This document shows positions 1 to 5,856 of a stretch of DNA of 8,345 bases, in pieces. The stretch lies in assembly GCA_947501315.1 (NCBI GenBank), contig CANMXH010000094.1, positions 1-8,345 on the forward strand, given 5' to 3'. The notes under the pieces are model-generated. The model saw nothing but the letters and a program-made list of their open reading frames with translations. It ran no database searches and had not been told where the DNA came from. The stretch is from Caulobacteraceae bacterium (GTDB lineage Bacteria; Pseudomonadota; Alphaproteobacteria; Caulobacterales; Caulobacteraceae). The translations under genes and the position numbers were made by a program. Numbering within the stretch: the stretch's first letter is position 1; every line of letters starts with the position of its first letter.

Positions 1-37
1 AGGCCGTCCCCCGCCTCTGCCCCCGGACGGAATCCCG

Positions 38-484
38 ATGCGTTATCTGCACACCATGGTCCGGGTGACCGACCTCGACGCCTCGCTGCGCTTCTATTGC
101 GAGCTGCTGGGCCTTGAGGAGATGAAGCGGACCGAGAGTGAGGCGGGGCGGTTCACCCTGGTCTTCCTGGCCGCCCCGGCGGACCGGGACCGGTCGGACG
201 CCGACCGGTCGCCCGAGGTCGAACTGACCTTCAACTGGGACCCGGACCCCCAGCCCTATGGCGGCGGCCGCAATTTCGGCCATCTGGCCTACAAGGTCGG
301 CGACATCCATGCCGCCTGCCAGCGGCTGATGGACGGCGGCGTGGTCATCAACCGCCCGCCCCGCGACGGCCGCATGGCCTTTGTCCGTTCGCCGGACGGT
401 ATTTCGATCGAACTGCTGCAGGAGGGCGCCGCCCTGACCCCGGCGGAACCCTGGACCTCCATGCCCAACACCGGGAGCTGGTGA
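38..484 (+). CDS. gloA: Lactoylglutathione lyase (glyoxalase I), VOC family
   Basis: The 148-residue product is a single-domain glyoxalase I, which converts the hemithioacetal of methylglyoxal and glutathione to S-lactoylglutathione in the cytoplasm, the first step of methylglyoxal detoxification. The N-terminus MRYLHTMVRVTDLDASLRFY closely matches bacterial GloA. The four expected metal ligands are visible: H5, E62 (in VELTFNW), H82 (in FGHLAYKV) and E125 (in GISIELLQ). Two beta-alpha-beta-beta-beta modules can be read, about residues 1-65 and 78-128. Length is slightly above the 135 residues of the E. coli enzyme because of an acidic Asp/Arg-rich loop (about 48-60) and a short C-terminal tail. 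The ATG is preceded by a GGACGGA stretch about 6 nt upstream, a moderate ribosome binding site. The next gene starts over 400 bp away, so this gene is probably not co-transcribed with it. Ni/Co-type metal use is likely from the short length but cannot be read from the sequence. Confidence 0.93.
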   Translation: MRYLHTMVRVTDLDASLRFYCELLGLEEMKRTESEAGRFTLVFLAAPADRDRSDADRSPEVELTFNWDPDPQPYGGGRNFGHLAYKVGDIHAACQRLMDGGVVINRPPRDGRMAFVRSPDGISIELLQEGAALTPAEPWTSMPNTGSW

Positions 485-499
485 GGCCGGCAGTGCGCC

Positions 500-539
500 T
501 GTCATCCCCGATCTCCGCTTCGCTTCGTCGAGGATGACA
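500..539. repeat. REP-like inverted repeat
   Basis: TGTCATCC at 500-507 pairs perfectly with GGATGACA at 532-539. After one mismatch, three further pairs (509-511 with 528-530) extend the stem, leaving a loop containing GCTTCGCTTCG. Read on the minus strand it has the form GTCATCC...GAAGCGAAGCGGAG...GATGAC, which resembles short dispersed intergenic palindromes I associate with alphaproteobacterial genomes. There is no U-tract, so it is not a classic terminator. Only one copy lies in this window, so its repetitive nature is inferred from memory of similar elements. Confidence 0.45.
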
Positions 540-706
540 AGGGCTCAGACCCTGTCGCAGGGGCGAGAAGACACCGTGTCCCGGAAAGGCGTGACGCTGC
601 TCCGGAATTGCGCGGGTTGAGCCCGCTTCCGCTGACCCTTCCTGTCGACCGCTCCTGCGCCGGAACCGCCGTAAATCCCTGTTGTCAAAGACCCGCGCGC
701 CCTTTC

Positions 707-758
707 GGAAGGACGACGGGATCATTTTACCGCCGTCGGGAAGGACGATGGATGATTT
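707..758 (+). repeat. Imperfect direct repeat, 32-bp period
   Basis: GGAAGGACGA occurs exactly at 707-716 and 739-748. The similarity continues downstream (ACGGGATCATTT versus TGGATGATTT) with a single-base indel. This looks like a recent short duplication or a pair of binding sites in the leader of the DUF885 gene. Function is unknown. Confidence 0.4.
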
Positions 759-768
759 CCGGTGACGC

Positions 769-813
769 GGGTCGGGAGGGGTGAAAACGGGGTCGGGAGG
801 GGCGAGATTATAC
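769..813 (+). promoter_or_regulatory. Direct repeats with adjacent -10-like element
   Basis: GGGTCGGGAGGGGTGA (769-784) and GGGTCGGGAGGGGCGA (790-805) differ at one base and are offset by 21 bp, two turns of the helix. TTATAC at 808-813 follows at once and could serve as a -10 element. No TTGACA-like -35 lies at the right distance; the repeats occupy that place, which is the geometry of an activator-dependent promoter. Transcription from here would give the DUF885 gene a leader of roughly 85 nt. The regulator is unknown. Confidence 0.3.
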
Positions 814-905
814 GGGACGGGAAGGCACGGCTTCGGTCATGCCCGCCCTTGCGCCCCGTCGCGCGCTCGGGGATGGTCGCGGCCTCAGTGTTTTCGGGGG
901 TTCCC

Positions 906-2771
906 ATGCGTCGTCTGCTCGTTTCGTCCGCCGCTGTCCTGGCCCTGATGGCGGGGGCTTCCGCTGCGGCGGCGCAGGATCCTCATGCCGGTCATGCCGG
1001 GCATGCGGCCCCGGCGGCGGCGACGCAGAGCGAGGATGCGCGGCTGGCGGCGTTTTTTGAGCAGGCGTTTCAGGAGCGGATCGCCCTGTCGCCGCAGCAG
1101 ATGACCTCGCTGGGGCTGAAGACCGACTACGACAAGCTGGATGACAATACCGATGCGGCAGCCGCGCGGTCGCTGGCACTGGCCGAGCGGCAGTTGCTGC
1201 AACTGAACGACCAGTTCAATCCGCGGACCCTGAGCGCGGACAGCCGGCTGTCCTGGCGGCTGTTCGAATACGGGGTGGAGCAGGCGCGTCTGTCGAACCG
1301 CTGGCGCGGCTGGGGCTATCAGTTCGCGGCCAACGGCAATCCGACCACGGGCCTGCCGGTGTTCATGATCAACAACCACCGCGTCACCAGCGTGTCGGAC
1401 GCCGAGGCCTATGTGGCGCGGCTGATCGAGGCCGAGCGGGTGATGGGCGAGATTTCGGCGACCCTGAGGGCGCGGGCGGCGACGGGGGTGATCTCGCCGG
1501 TGTTCGTGTTCGCGCCGACGATCGCCAATACGGGCGCGATCATCGCAGGCGCGCCTTTCGATGACGGGGCCGACAATCCGGTCTGGGCCGATTTCCAGCG
1601 GAAAGTGGGCGCACTGGAGGCTGATGCTGCGACGAAGGAACGGCTGCTGGCCGAGGGCCGGGCGGCGCTGACGGGGCCCTGGCGGCGCGGCTATGAGGGG
1701 GTGCTGACGGCCCTGGGCGAAGTGGGAGCGCAGGCCGGGGCGATGCCGGACAATGCGGGCGGGGTCTGGCGGCTGCCCGAGGGCGAGGCCTTCTACAATG
1801 CCCGCCTGCAGCTCTCGACCACCACAGACCTGACGGCGGACCAGATCCACGAGATCGGCCTGGCCGAGGTGGCGCGGCTGCAGGGCGAGATGCAGACCAT
1901 CATGACCCGGGTCGGCTTCACCGGCTCGCTGCAGGAGATGTTCGCCTATCTGAAGACCGATCCGCGCTTCCAGTATCCGAACACGCCGGAGGGCAAGGAG
2001 GCGTATCTGACCGACGCCCGGGCCTTCGTCGCCCAGGTGATGGCGGCGGCCCCGCAGTGGTTCAGCGACCTGCCGGAATCGGCGCTGGAGGTGCGGGCGG
2101 TGGAGCCCTGGCGGGAGGCCACGGCCTCGATCGCCTTCTATAATTCGCCCGCGCCGGACGGGTCGCGGCCCGGCATCTACTACGTCAATCTGTCGGACAT
2201 GACCCAGGTGTTGAAGCCCCAGATCGAGGGGATCAGCTATCACGAGGGCGCGCCGGGCCACCATTTCCAGATCGCCTGGGCCCAGGAGATGGAGGGGCTG
2301 CCGCGCTTCCGCCGGTTCGGGGGTTACGGGGCCTATGCCGAGGGCTGGGGGCTGTATGCCGAGCGGCTGGGCAAGGAGATGGGCTTCTATGAGGACCCGT
2401 ATTCCGACTTCGGGCGGCTTTCGACCGAGCTGTGGCGGGCGGTGCGGCTGGTGACTGATACGGGGCTGCACGCCAAACGCTGGAGCCGCGAACAGGCGAT
2501 CGACTATTTCCGGCGGAATTCGCTGCTCAGCGAGCGCGACATCGTCAAGGAGGTCGAGCGCTATCTGACCAATCCGGGGCAGGCGACCAGTTACAAGATC
2601 GGCGAGCTGAAGATCATGGAACTGCGGGCGCGGGCGCAGGCGGCGCTGGGTGACCGGTTCGACATCCGCAACTTCCATGCCGTGGTGCTGGGCTCGGGTT
2701 CGGTGCCGCTGGATGTGCTGGAGGACCAGGTCGACGCCTGGATCGAGGGCGGCGGTGGCGCGCCGGACTGA
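906..2771 (+). CDS. Secreted DUF885 family protein, putative zinc peptidase
   Basis: The 621-residue product belongs to the DUF885 family, thought to be zinc metallopeptidases related to M32-type carboxypeptidases. Supporting motifs are HEGAPGHH (residues 446-453, with the His-Glu pair H446/E447 and a third candidate ligand H452), AEGWGLYAE (478-486, with E479) and TDTGLHAKRW (H522). The N-terminus MRRLLVSSAAVLALMAGASAAAA is a signal peptide with likely cleavage after A23, so the enzyme should be exported to the periplasm. No lipobox Cys is present. The mature N-terminus is His-rich (H27, H30, H33), encoded by three near-identical 9-bp units at 984-1010. The frame is open back to a GTG at 762, and an in-frame ATG at 873 exists, but the ATG at 906 puts the Arg-Arg and hydrophobic core directly at the N-terminus and has GGGGG 5 nt upstream. 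Length is typical for the family. Substrate is unknown; peptide hydrolysis is inferred from the motif. Confidence 0.9.
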   Translation: MRRLLVSSAAVLALMAGASAAAAQDPHAGHAGHAAPAAATQSEDARLAAFFEQAFQERIALSPQQMTSLGLKTDYDKLDDNTDAAAARSLALAERQLLQLNDQFNPRTLSADSRLSWRLFEYGVEQARLSNRWRGWGYQFAANGNPTTGLPVFMINNHRVTSVSDAEAYVARLIEAERVMGEISATLRARAATGVISPVFVFAPTIANTGAIIAGAPFDDGADNPVWADFQRKVGALEADAATKERLLAEGRAALTGPWRRGYEGVLTALGEVGAQAGAMPDNAGGVWRLPEGEAFYNARLQLSTTTDLTADQIHEIGLAEVARLQGEMQTIMTRVGFTGSLQEMFAYLKTDPRFQYPNTPEGKEAYLTDARAFVAQVMAAAPQWFSDLPESALEVRAVEPWREATASIAFYNSPAPDGSRPGIYYVNLSDMTQVLKPQIEGISYHEGAPGHHFQIAWAQEMEGLPRFRRFGGYGAYAEGWGLYAERLGKEMGFYEDPYSDFGRLSTELWRAVRLVTDTGLHAKRWSREQAIDYFRRNSLLSERDIVKEVERYLTNPGQATSYKIGELKIMELRARAQAALGDRFDIRNFHAVVLGSGSVPLDVLEDQVDAWIEGGGGAPD

Positions 2772-2785
2772 GACCGCCCCGTGCC

Positions 2786-2806
2786 GGCGCGGCCGATCGC
2801 CGCGTT
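2786..2806 (+). terminator. GC-rich hairpin after the DUF885 gene
   Basis: CGCGGC (2788-2793) pairs with GCCGCG (2799-2804) around a 5-nt loop CGATC, extendable by two G-U pairs. It sits 15 nt past the DUF885 stop. Only two T residues follow, so it may slow or protect transcripts and is not a confident intrinsic terminator. Confidence 0.22.
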
Positions 2807-2849
2807 GGCGGAACCGGTGCGGCACCCTAGCTGTAACTCTGGACTGAAC

Positions 2850-2855
2850 AGGAGA
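2850..2855 (+). promoter_or_regulatory. Ribosome binding site of the zinc-ribbon gene
   Basis: AGGAGA ends 5 nt before the ATG at 2861 and fixes this start. Upstream, GGTGC-G-GCACC (2816-2826) forms an 11-bp palindrome. TTGGCG (2805-2810) and TAGCTG (2828-2833) are 17 bp apart, a possible but weak promoter pair. Confidence 0.7.
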
Positions 2856-2860
2856 CACCG

Positions 2861-3193
2861 ATGCCGCTGCTGATGTGCCCCAATGACAATGCCGCCATGC
2901 AGACGCTGGAACGGGGTGGCGTACAGTTCGACATGTGCCCCAGCTGCCGCGGGGTCTGGCTGGATCGCGGCGAACTGGAGAAGCTGATGGACTCGGCGAT
3001 GCAGGACGGCCGGGCGTCTGCGCCCCAGGCCGCACCGGCACCGCAGGCCCAGCCCTATCCGCCGCAACAGCCGCCGCAGCAGCCCTGGGGTGGGCAGCCG
3101 GCCTATCGCGATGAGCGCTATCGCAGCCGCGATGACGATGACTACCGCTACAAGAAAAAGAAGCGCGACAGCATCTTCGACATCTTCGACTGA
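2861..3193 (+). CDS. zf-TFIIB zinc-ribbon domain protein
   Basis: The 110-residue cytoplasmic protein begins with a zf-TFIIB type zinc-ribbon (about residues 5-43): CPND at 6-9, then CPSCRGVWLDRGELEKL at 26-42, the strongly conserved signature of this family. Metal-binding candidates are C6, C26 and C29; the fourth position, normally Cys, is D9. The rest is low complexity: an Ala/Pro/Gln-rich linker (about 52-80), an Arg/Tyr/Asp stretch with DDDD (91-94), KKKKR (98-102) and a hydrophobic-acidic end SIFDIFD. Members of this family are common small proteins of unknown role; nucleic-acid or protein binding is plausible but unproven. The start is set by AGGAGA 5 nt upstream. It lies 89 bp after the DUF885 gene on the same strand, so read-through is possible, but the gap leaves room for its own promoter. 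Confidence 0.88.
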   Translation: MPLLMCPNDNAAMQTLERGGVQFDMCPSCRGVWLDRGELEKLMDSAMQDGRASAPQAAPAPQAQPYPPQQPPQQPWGGQPAYRDERYRSRDDDDYRYKKKKRDSIFDIFD

Positions 3194-3211
3194 TCAGGCG
3201 GCGTCGTCCCG

Positions 3212-3232
3212 GAGCGCCGCGGCGCGGTGCTC
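3212..3232. terminator. Hairpin between convergent genes
   Basis: GAGCGCCGC (3212-3220) pairs with GCGGTGCTC (3224-3232) around a 3-nt loop, nine pairs including one G-U. It lies in the 64-bp gap between the zinc-ribbon gene and the minus-strand gene, where a bidirectional terminator would be expected. Neither side has a T-rich tail, so termination may be weak or Rho-assisted. Confidence 0.4.
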
Positions 3233-3257
3233 GGAGTGACCGGAAACCGTTGCCGTA

Positions 3258-5006
3258 TCAGGCCGCCAGACCAGCGGCCTGCATCAGGCTCTTCAGCGGG
3301 ACGAGGGTCTCCGGCGCGGCCGTCAGAGCGGCGCGGCATTCGGGCGCGCGGAACAGTTTGATCGCCTCGACCCTGGCGCGGTCGGCGGCGGGGCCCAGCG
3401 GTGCGGTCTCGCCGGCTGCGAGCCGCAGCAAGACAGGCAATTTCTGCATCAGGGGCGCCGACGAGCGGGCCACCAGGGTGACGATCCTTGCCTCGGCCTC
3501 GACGGTACCTCCGACCCTGCCGATAACCGCATTGATTTCCTGATCGTCGCGCTCCGTCAGACCGCTGGCCCGGACCGCACGCTGGAGCTTGGCCAGCGCA
3601 CCCAGCTTCTGACCGGAGGTCTGGCTGGCGGATGCGGCGCGCAGCTCGCTCTCGAACCGCAGGGAGCCCACGCAGGCCGAAAGCCAGCCGGCGGCGGAGC
3701 GTTTGTTGGCGGCCCCGGTGACGTTTTCGCATAGCCGGGTCAGGGCCTCGGCCTCACCCAGGACGGTGTTGCAGGGCTTGACGTAGGCGGAAACGAAATC
3801 GGCGGTGACAATGGCCTTGGAACGTTCATTGAAGGCGGTATGCACCTCTTCAGGGGTCAGCAGTCGCCCGGCGGTCATGGTCAGGGCCGTCGCCAGGCTG
3901 CGCAGGATGTCGATCTCGCCGGTGGCATCGCTGGGGCGCAGACGGCGTGGGCTCATCAGCTCCCGGAGGATCATCCGGGCCAGGGCGGCAGAGAGCAGTG
4001 GAAACTGACCGGCCTCCAGCCGGGCGCTGAGACGCGCGGCGGGGCCATCAATGGCCGGTATCTGCAGCGCCAGGCGGGAACTCTGCGAGGTCAGGGCCTT
4101 GATCTCGCTCGGTGCCACCATCCGGACCACGGCGGCCAGCGAAGCGCCCTGGTCGAGGGAGGGGCCCAGTACATCGGCCATAAAGGTCCGGAGCCCGACC
4201 ATCTCGCACAGCAGTTGTTCGATCTGCACCATGATCATGGCATGGGGCGCGCCCTCCGGCGGTGCCTCGTCCGCCAGGTCCATCAGCCGGTTGAGGCGGG
4301 CGCGTCCACCGCGCACGTCCTGCAAGGCACCGCAAACAACACCGGCCATGATGAAGGCCCGCTCCGGCTGGCCGGCCATCCTGTGGGCGATATCAGCGAT
4401 CGAACAATCCTCAAGGCTCGGGAACAGGTTGCGACGCCCGGCGATGACGAGGCGTTCGAGGGCCTGGTCGGCCAGTTTCTGGTAGTAGCGAACGAGTTGA
4501 TGGACCGTCTGTCCCCCGTTCTGGCTCTCGGGCACGGCGACTTTCTGGATGGCATGCTGAAGCTCGACACCCGAGGCTTCCAGCTTTTCGGCCAGATCAG
4601 GGCGGTGCAGCAGTTCGAAAGCCGTAACGCCCTGGCGTGCCAGCCAATCCTCCAGCACCCGGCCGATCGTCTCGCGCGCTTGGGGGGCGTAGAAATCCTG
4701 CGGCGCCGAGCAGCGCGGCCCGGCCGCTTGAGCGGTTACGCGCCGCTTGCGTCGGACCTCGGGTGCCCCGCGCGTCAGCACGGTCACGCTGTTGAATAAC
4801 ATGGTGTCCAGGTCGAGGGTTTCCCTGGTCACACGGACAGCGACAGCACTGTGGTCAGCCAGTACATCCTCGGCGGTCCGCACGGCCACGGCGCGGTCCT
4901 CGGTCGCCATGTGGAGGCTCCAGGCTGCCGGCGCGGACTTGCGGATATAGAGTTCGTAGTGGACGGGGCCGACCATCAGGACACTCACACGGTGAACCGA
5001 CAGCAT
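3258..5006 (-). CDS. Conserved-looking protein of unknown function, 582 aa
   Basis: I do not recognise a named family. The reading frame is long and its composition is protein-like, without low complexity. Residues about 12-80 form a compact module (HYELYIRKSAPAAWSLHM, then alternating strands and helix up to TVLTRG) that resembles small N-terminal domains of other alphaproteobacterial hypothetical proteins. A short basic linker follows (85-90, RRKRRV). From about residue 105 to the end the protein looks almost all alpha-helical, suggesting a helical-repeat or scaffold fold. A segment around 336-408 (ILREL...SPRRLRPSD...EEVHTAFNERSKAIV) is rich in conserved-looking charged residues. No signal peptide, membrane segment or catalytic motif is evident, so it is probably cytoplasmic. 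Start is uncertain: the ATG at 5006 has no good ribosome binding site, and an in-frame ATG at 4976 (572 aa) would place the N-terminal module right at the start. It is divergent from chvI across 145 bp, which could mean shared regulation. Confidence 0.78.
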   Translation of the reverse strand: MLSVHRVSVLMVGPVHYELYIRKSAPAAWSLHMATEDRAVAVRTAEDVLADHSAVAVRVTRETLDLDTMLFNSVTVLTRGAPEVRRKRRVTAQAAGPRCSAPQDFYAPQARETIGRVLEDWLARQGVTAFELLHRPDLAEKLEASGVELQHAIQKVAVPESQNGGQTVHQLVRYYQKLADQALERLVIAGRRNLFPSLEDCSIADIAHRMAGQPERAFIMAGVVCGALQDVRGGRARLNRLMDLADEAPPEGAPHAMIMVQIEQLLCEMVGLRTFMADVLGPSLDQGASLAAVVRMVAPSEIKALTSQSSRLALQIPAIDGPAARLSARLEAGQFPLLSAALARMILRELMSPRRLRPSDATGEIDILRSLATALTMTAGRLLTPEEVHTAFNERSKAIVTADFVSAYVKPCNTVLGEAEALTRLCENVTGAANKRSAAGWLSACVGSLRFESELRAASASQTSGQKLGALAKLQRAVRASGLTERDDQEINAVIGRVGGTVEAEARIVTLVARSSAPLMQKLPVLLRLAAGETAPLGPAADRARVEAIKLFRAPECRAALTAAPETLVPLKSLMQAAGLAA

Positions 5007-5063
5007 GGCACCAAGGCTTTAAGCTTGCGTTTCGTTGTGAATTAAGGCGGCGCAGCCCATGTT

Positions 5064-5074
5064 TTACGCCGTAA
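5064..5074. promoter_or_regulatory. Palindrome in the divergent chvI promoter region
   Basis: TTACG-C-CGTAA is a perfect 5-bp inverted repeat with one central base, about 58 bp upstream of the unknown gene's start and 78 bp upstream of chvI. A second palindrome, CGGTACCG, lies at 5096-5103. The region 5007-5151 must hold both promoters, so either may be an operator. No clear -35/-10 pair stands out on either strand. Confidence 0.28.
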
Positions 5075-5139
5075 TCTCTCCACGATGTTCTACAACGGTA
5101 CCGCTTGCCGCGCGTTGAGTTGGCGAACGAACCGTCTGC

Positions 5140-5145
5140 AAGGAG
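5140..5145 (+). promoter_or_regulatory. Ribosome binding site that fixes the chvI TTG start
   Basis: AAGGAG is a near-ideal Shine-Dalgarno sequence and ends 6 nt before the TTG at 5152. It decides the start, because no ATG or GTG in this frame would preserve the N-terminal strand of the receiver domain. Confidence 0.82.
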
Positions 5146-5151
5146 CCTGAC

Positions 5152-5856
5152 TTGGCCAACATCACCCTGGTCGATGACGACGAGAACATCGTCGCCTCCG
5201 TCTCACTGGCGCTGGAAAGCCATGGCCACAAGGTCACGGCCTGGCACGACGGGGCTTCGGGCCTTGAGGCGCTTGAAGCCAGTCCGCCCGATCTGGTCAT
5301 CCTCGATGTGAAGATGCCGCGCATGGACGGGATGGAGGTGCTGCGCCGCCTGCGCCAGACCTCGCAGATCCCGGTCATCATGCTGACGTCCAAGGACGAG
5401 GAGATCGACGAGATCCTCGGCTTCAACCTCGGTGCCGACGACTATATCCACAAGCCGTTCAGCCAGCGTCTGCTGATCGAGCGGGTCAAGGCCCTGCTGC
5501 GCCGGACCGGTGCCGACGGGGCCGAGCCCGAGCCCTCGGGCGAAGGCTCCACCAAGGCGATCCGGCGCGGCAAGTTGTCGATGGACCCGGCCCGCCACGA
5601 GAGCACCTGGGAAGGCCGGCCGGTCAAGCTGACCGTAACCGAATTCCTGCTGCTGCAGGCCCTGGCCCAGCGGCCCGGCTTCGTGAAGAGCCGCGACAAT
5701 CTGATGGACGCCGCCTACGACGATCAGGTCTATGTCGATGACCGCACCATCGACAGCCACGTCAAACGTATGCGGAAGAAGTTCCGGGTGGTCGACCCCG
5801 AGTTCGACGCCATCGAGACCCTGTATGGCGTTGGATACCGCTACCGCGAAAGCTGA
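5152..5856 (+). CDS. chvI: Response regulator ChvI, OmpR family
   Basis: The 234-residue protein is an OmpR/PhoB-type transcriptional regulator, the cytoplasmic partner of ChvG. The receiver domain spans about residues 3-118: acidic pocket D9/D10, phosphoacceptor D52 in LVILDVKMPRMDG, T79 and K101 in the KPF motif. The ADDYIHKPFSQRLLIERVKALLRR stretch is typical of ChvI. A linker (119-137) leads to a winged-helix DNA-binding domain (138-232) with TVTEFLLLQALAQRPG, the recognition helix region DRTIDSHVKRMRKKF and the wing GVGYRY. Translation starts at a rare TTG behind AAGGAG. The 3' end overlaps chvG by 32 bp, so the pair is translationally linked. In alphaproteobacteria ChvI controls envelope, acid and osmotic stress responses and symbiosis or virulence genes in some species; this role is carried over by family. 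Positive autoregulation from the upstream region is possible but not visible. Confidence 0.95.
   Translation: MANITLVDDDENIVASVSLALESHGHKVTAWHDGASGLEALEASPPDLVILDVKMPRMDGMEVLRRLRQTSQIPVIMLTSKDEEIDEILGFNLGADDYIHKPFSQRLLIERVKALLRRTGADGAEPEPSGEGSTKAIRRGKLSMDPARHESTWEGRPVKLTVTEFLLLQALAQRPGFVKSRDNLMDAAYDDQVYVDDRTIDSHVKRMRKKFRVVDPEFDAIETLYGVGYRYRES

Larger units (their letters stand above)
485..905. other. Intergenic region without a convincing gene
   Basis: About 420 bp separate gloA from the DUF885 gene. Open frames here run through the noncoding repeats or antisense to gloA and show no family resemblance. Contents I can see: an 8-bp inverted repeat at 500-539; two small hairpins, CCCTG/CAGGG at 550-562 and GCGGG/CCCGC at 612-626 (the latter followed only by TTCC, so a weak terminator candidate for gloA); a direct repeat of GGAAGGACGA at 707-716 and 739-748; and a GGGTCGGGAGGGG direct repeat at 769-781 and 790-802 just before a TTATAC element. 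The last 90 bp are probably the 5' untranslated region of the DUF885 gene. Confidence 0.6.

Noticed and set aside
348..725. 125-codon minus-strand frame across the gloA end and intergenic repeat
   Set aside because: Half lies antisense to gloA and the rest translates the palindrome at 500-539. No ribosome binding site or domain is visible.
762..905. 48-residue N-terminal extension of the DUF885 protein from GTG 762
   Set aside because: It would bury the signal peptide behind a basic, Gly/Arg-rich stretch that coincides with the direct repeats and the promoter-like element. The ATG at 906 gives a normal export signal.
2805..2833. TTGGCG-17-TAGCTG promoter for the zinc-ribbon gene
   Set aside because: Both boxes match poorly and overlap the upstream hairpin; such matches are frequent by chance, so it is mentioned only with the ribosome binding site.
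885..3041. Very long antisense open frame (718 codons) opposite the DUF885 gene
   Set aside because: It is a mirror of a well-supported gene in high-GC DNA. Its product is Arg/His/Pro/Gln-rich with no family resemblance, a typical GC-driven shadow.
3840..4799. 319-codon plus-strand frame opposite the unknown minus-strand gene
   Set aside because: Its product is Gly/Gln/His/Arg-rich and shadow-like. The minus-strand frame is longer, has more balanced composition and recognisable secondary-structure periodicity, so the minus strand is taken as coding.
5732..5824. 31-residue N-terminal extension of ChvG
   Set aside because: It lies wholly inside the chvI DNA-binding domain coding sequence and is Ser/Pro-rich shadow sequence. 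The ATG at 5825 gives the normal family architecture.
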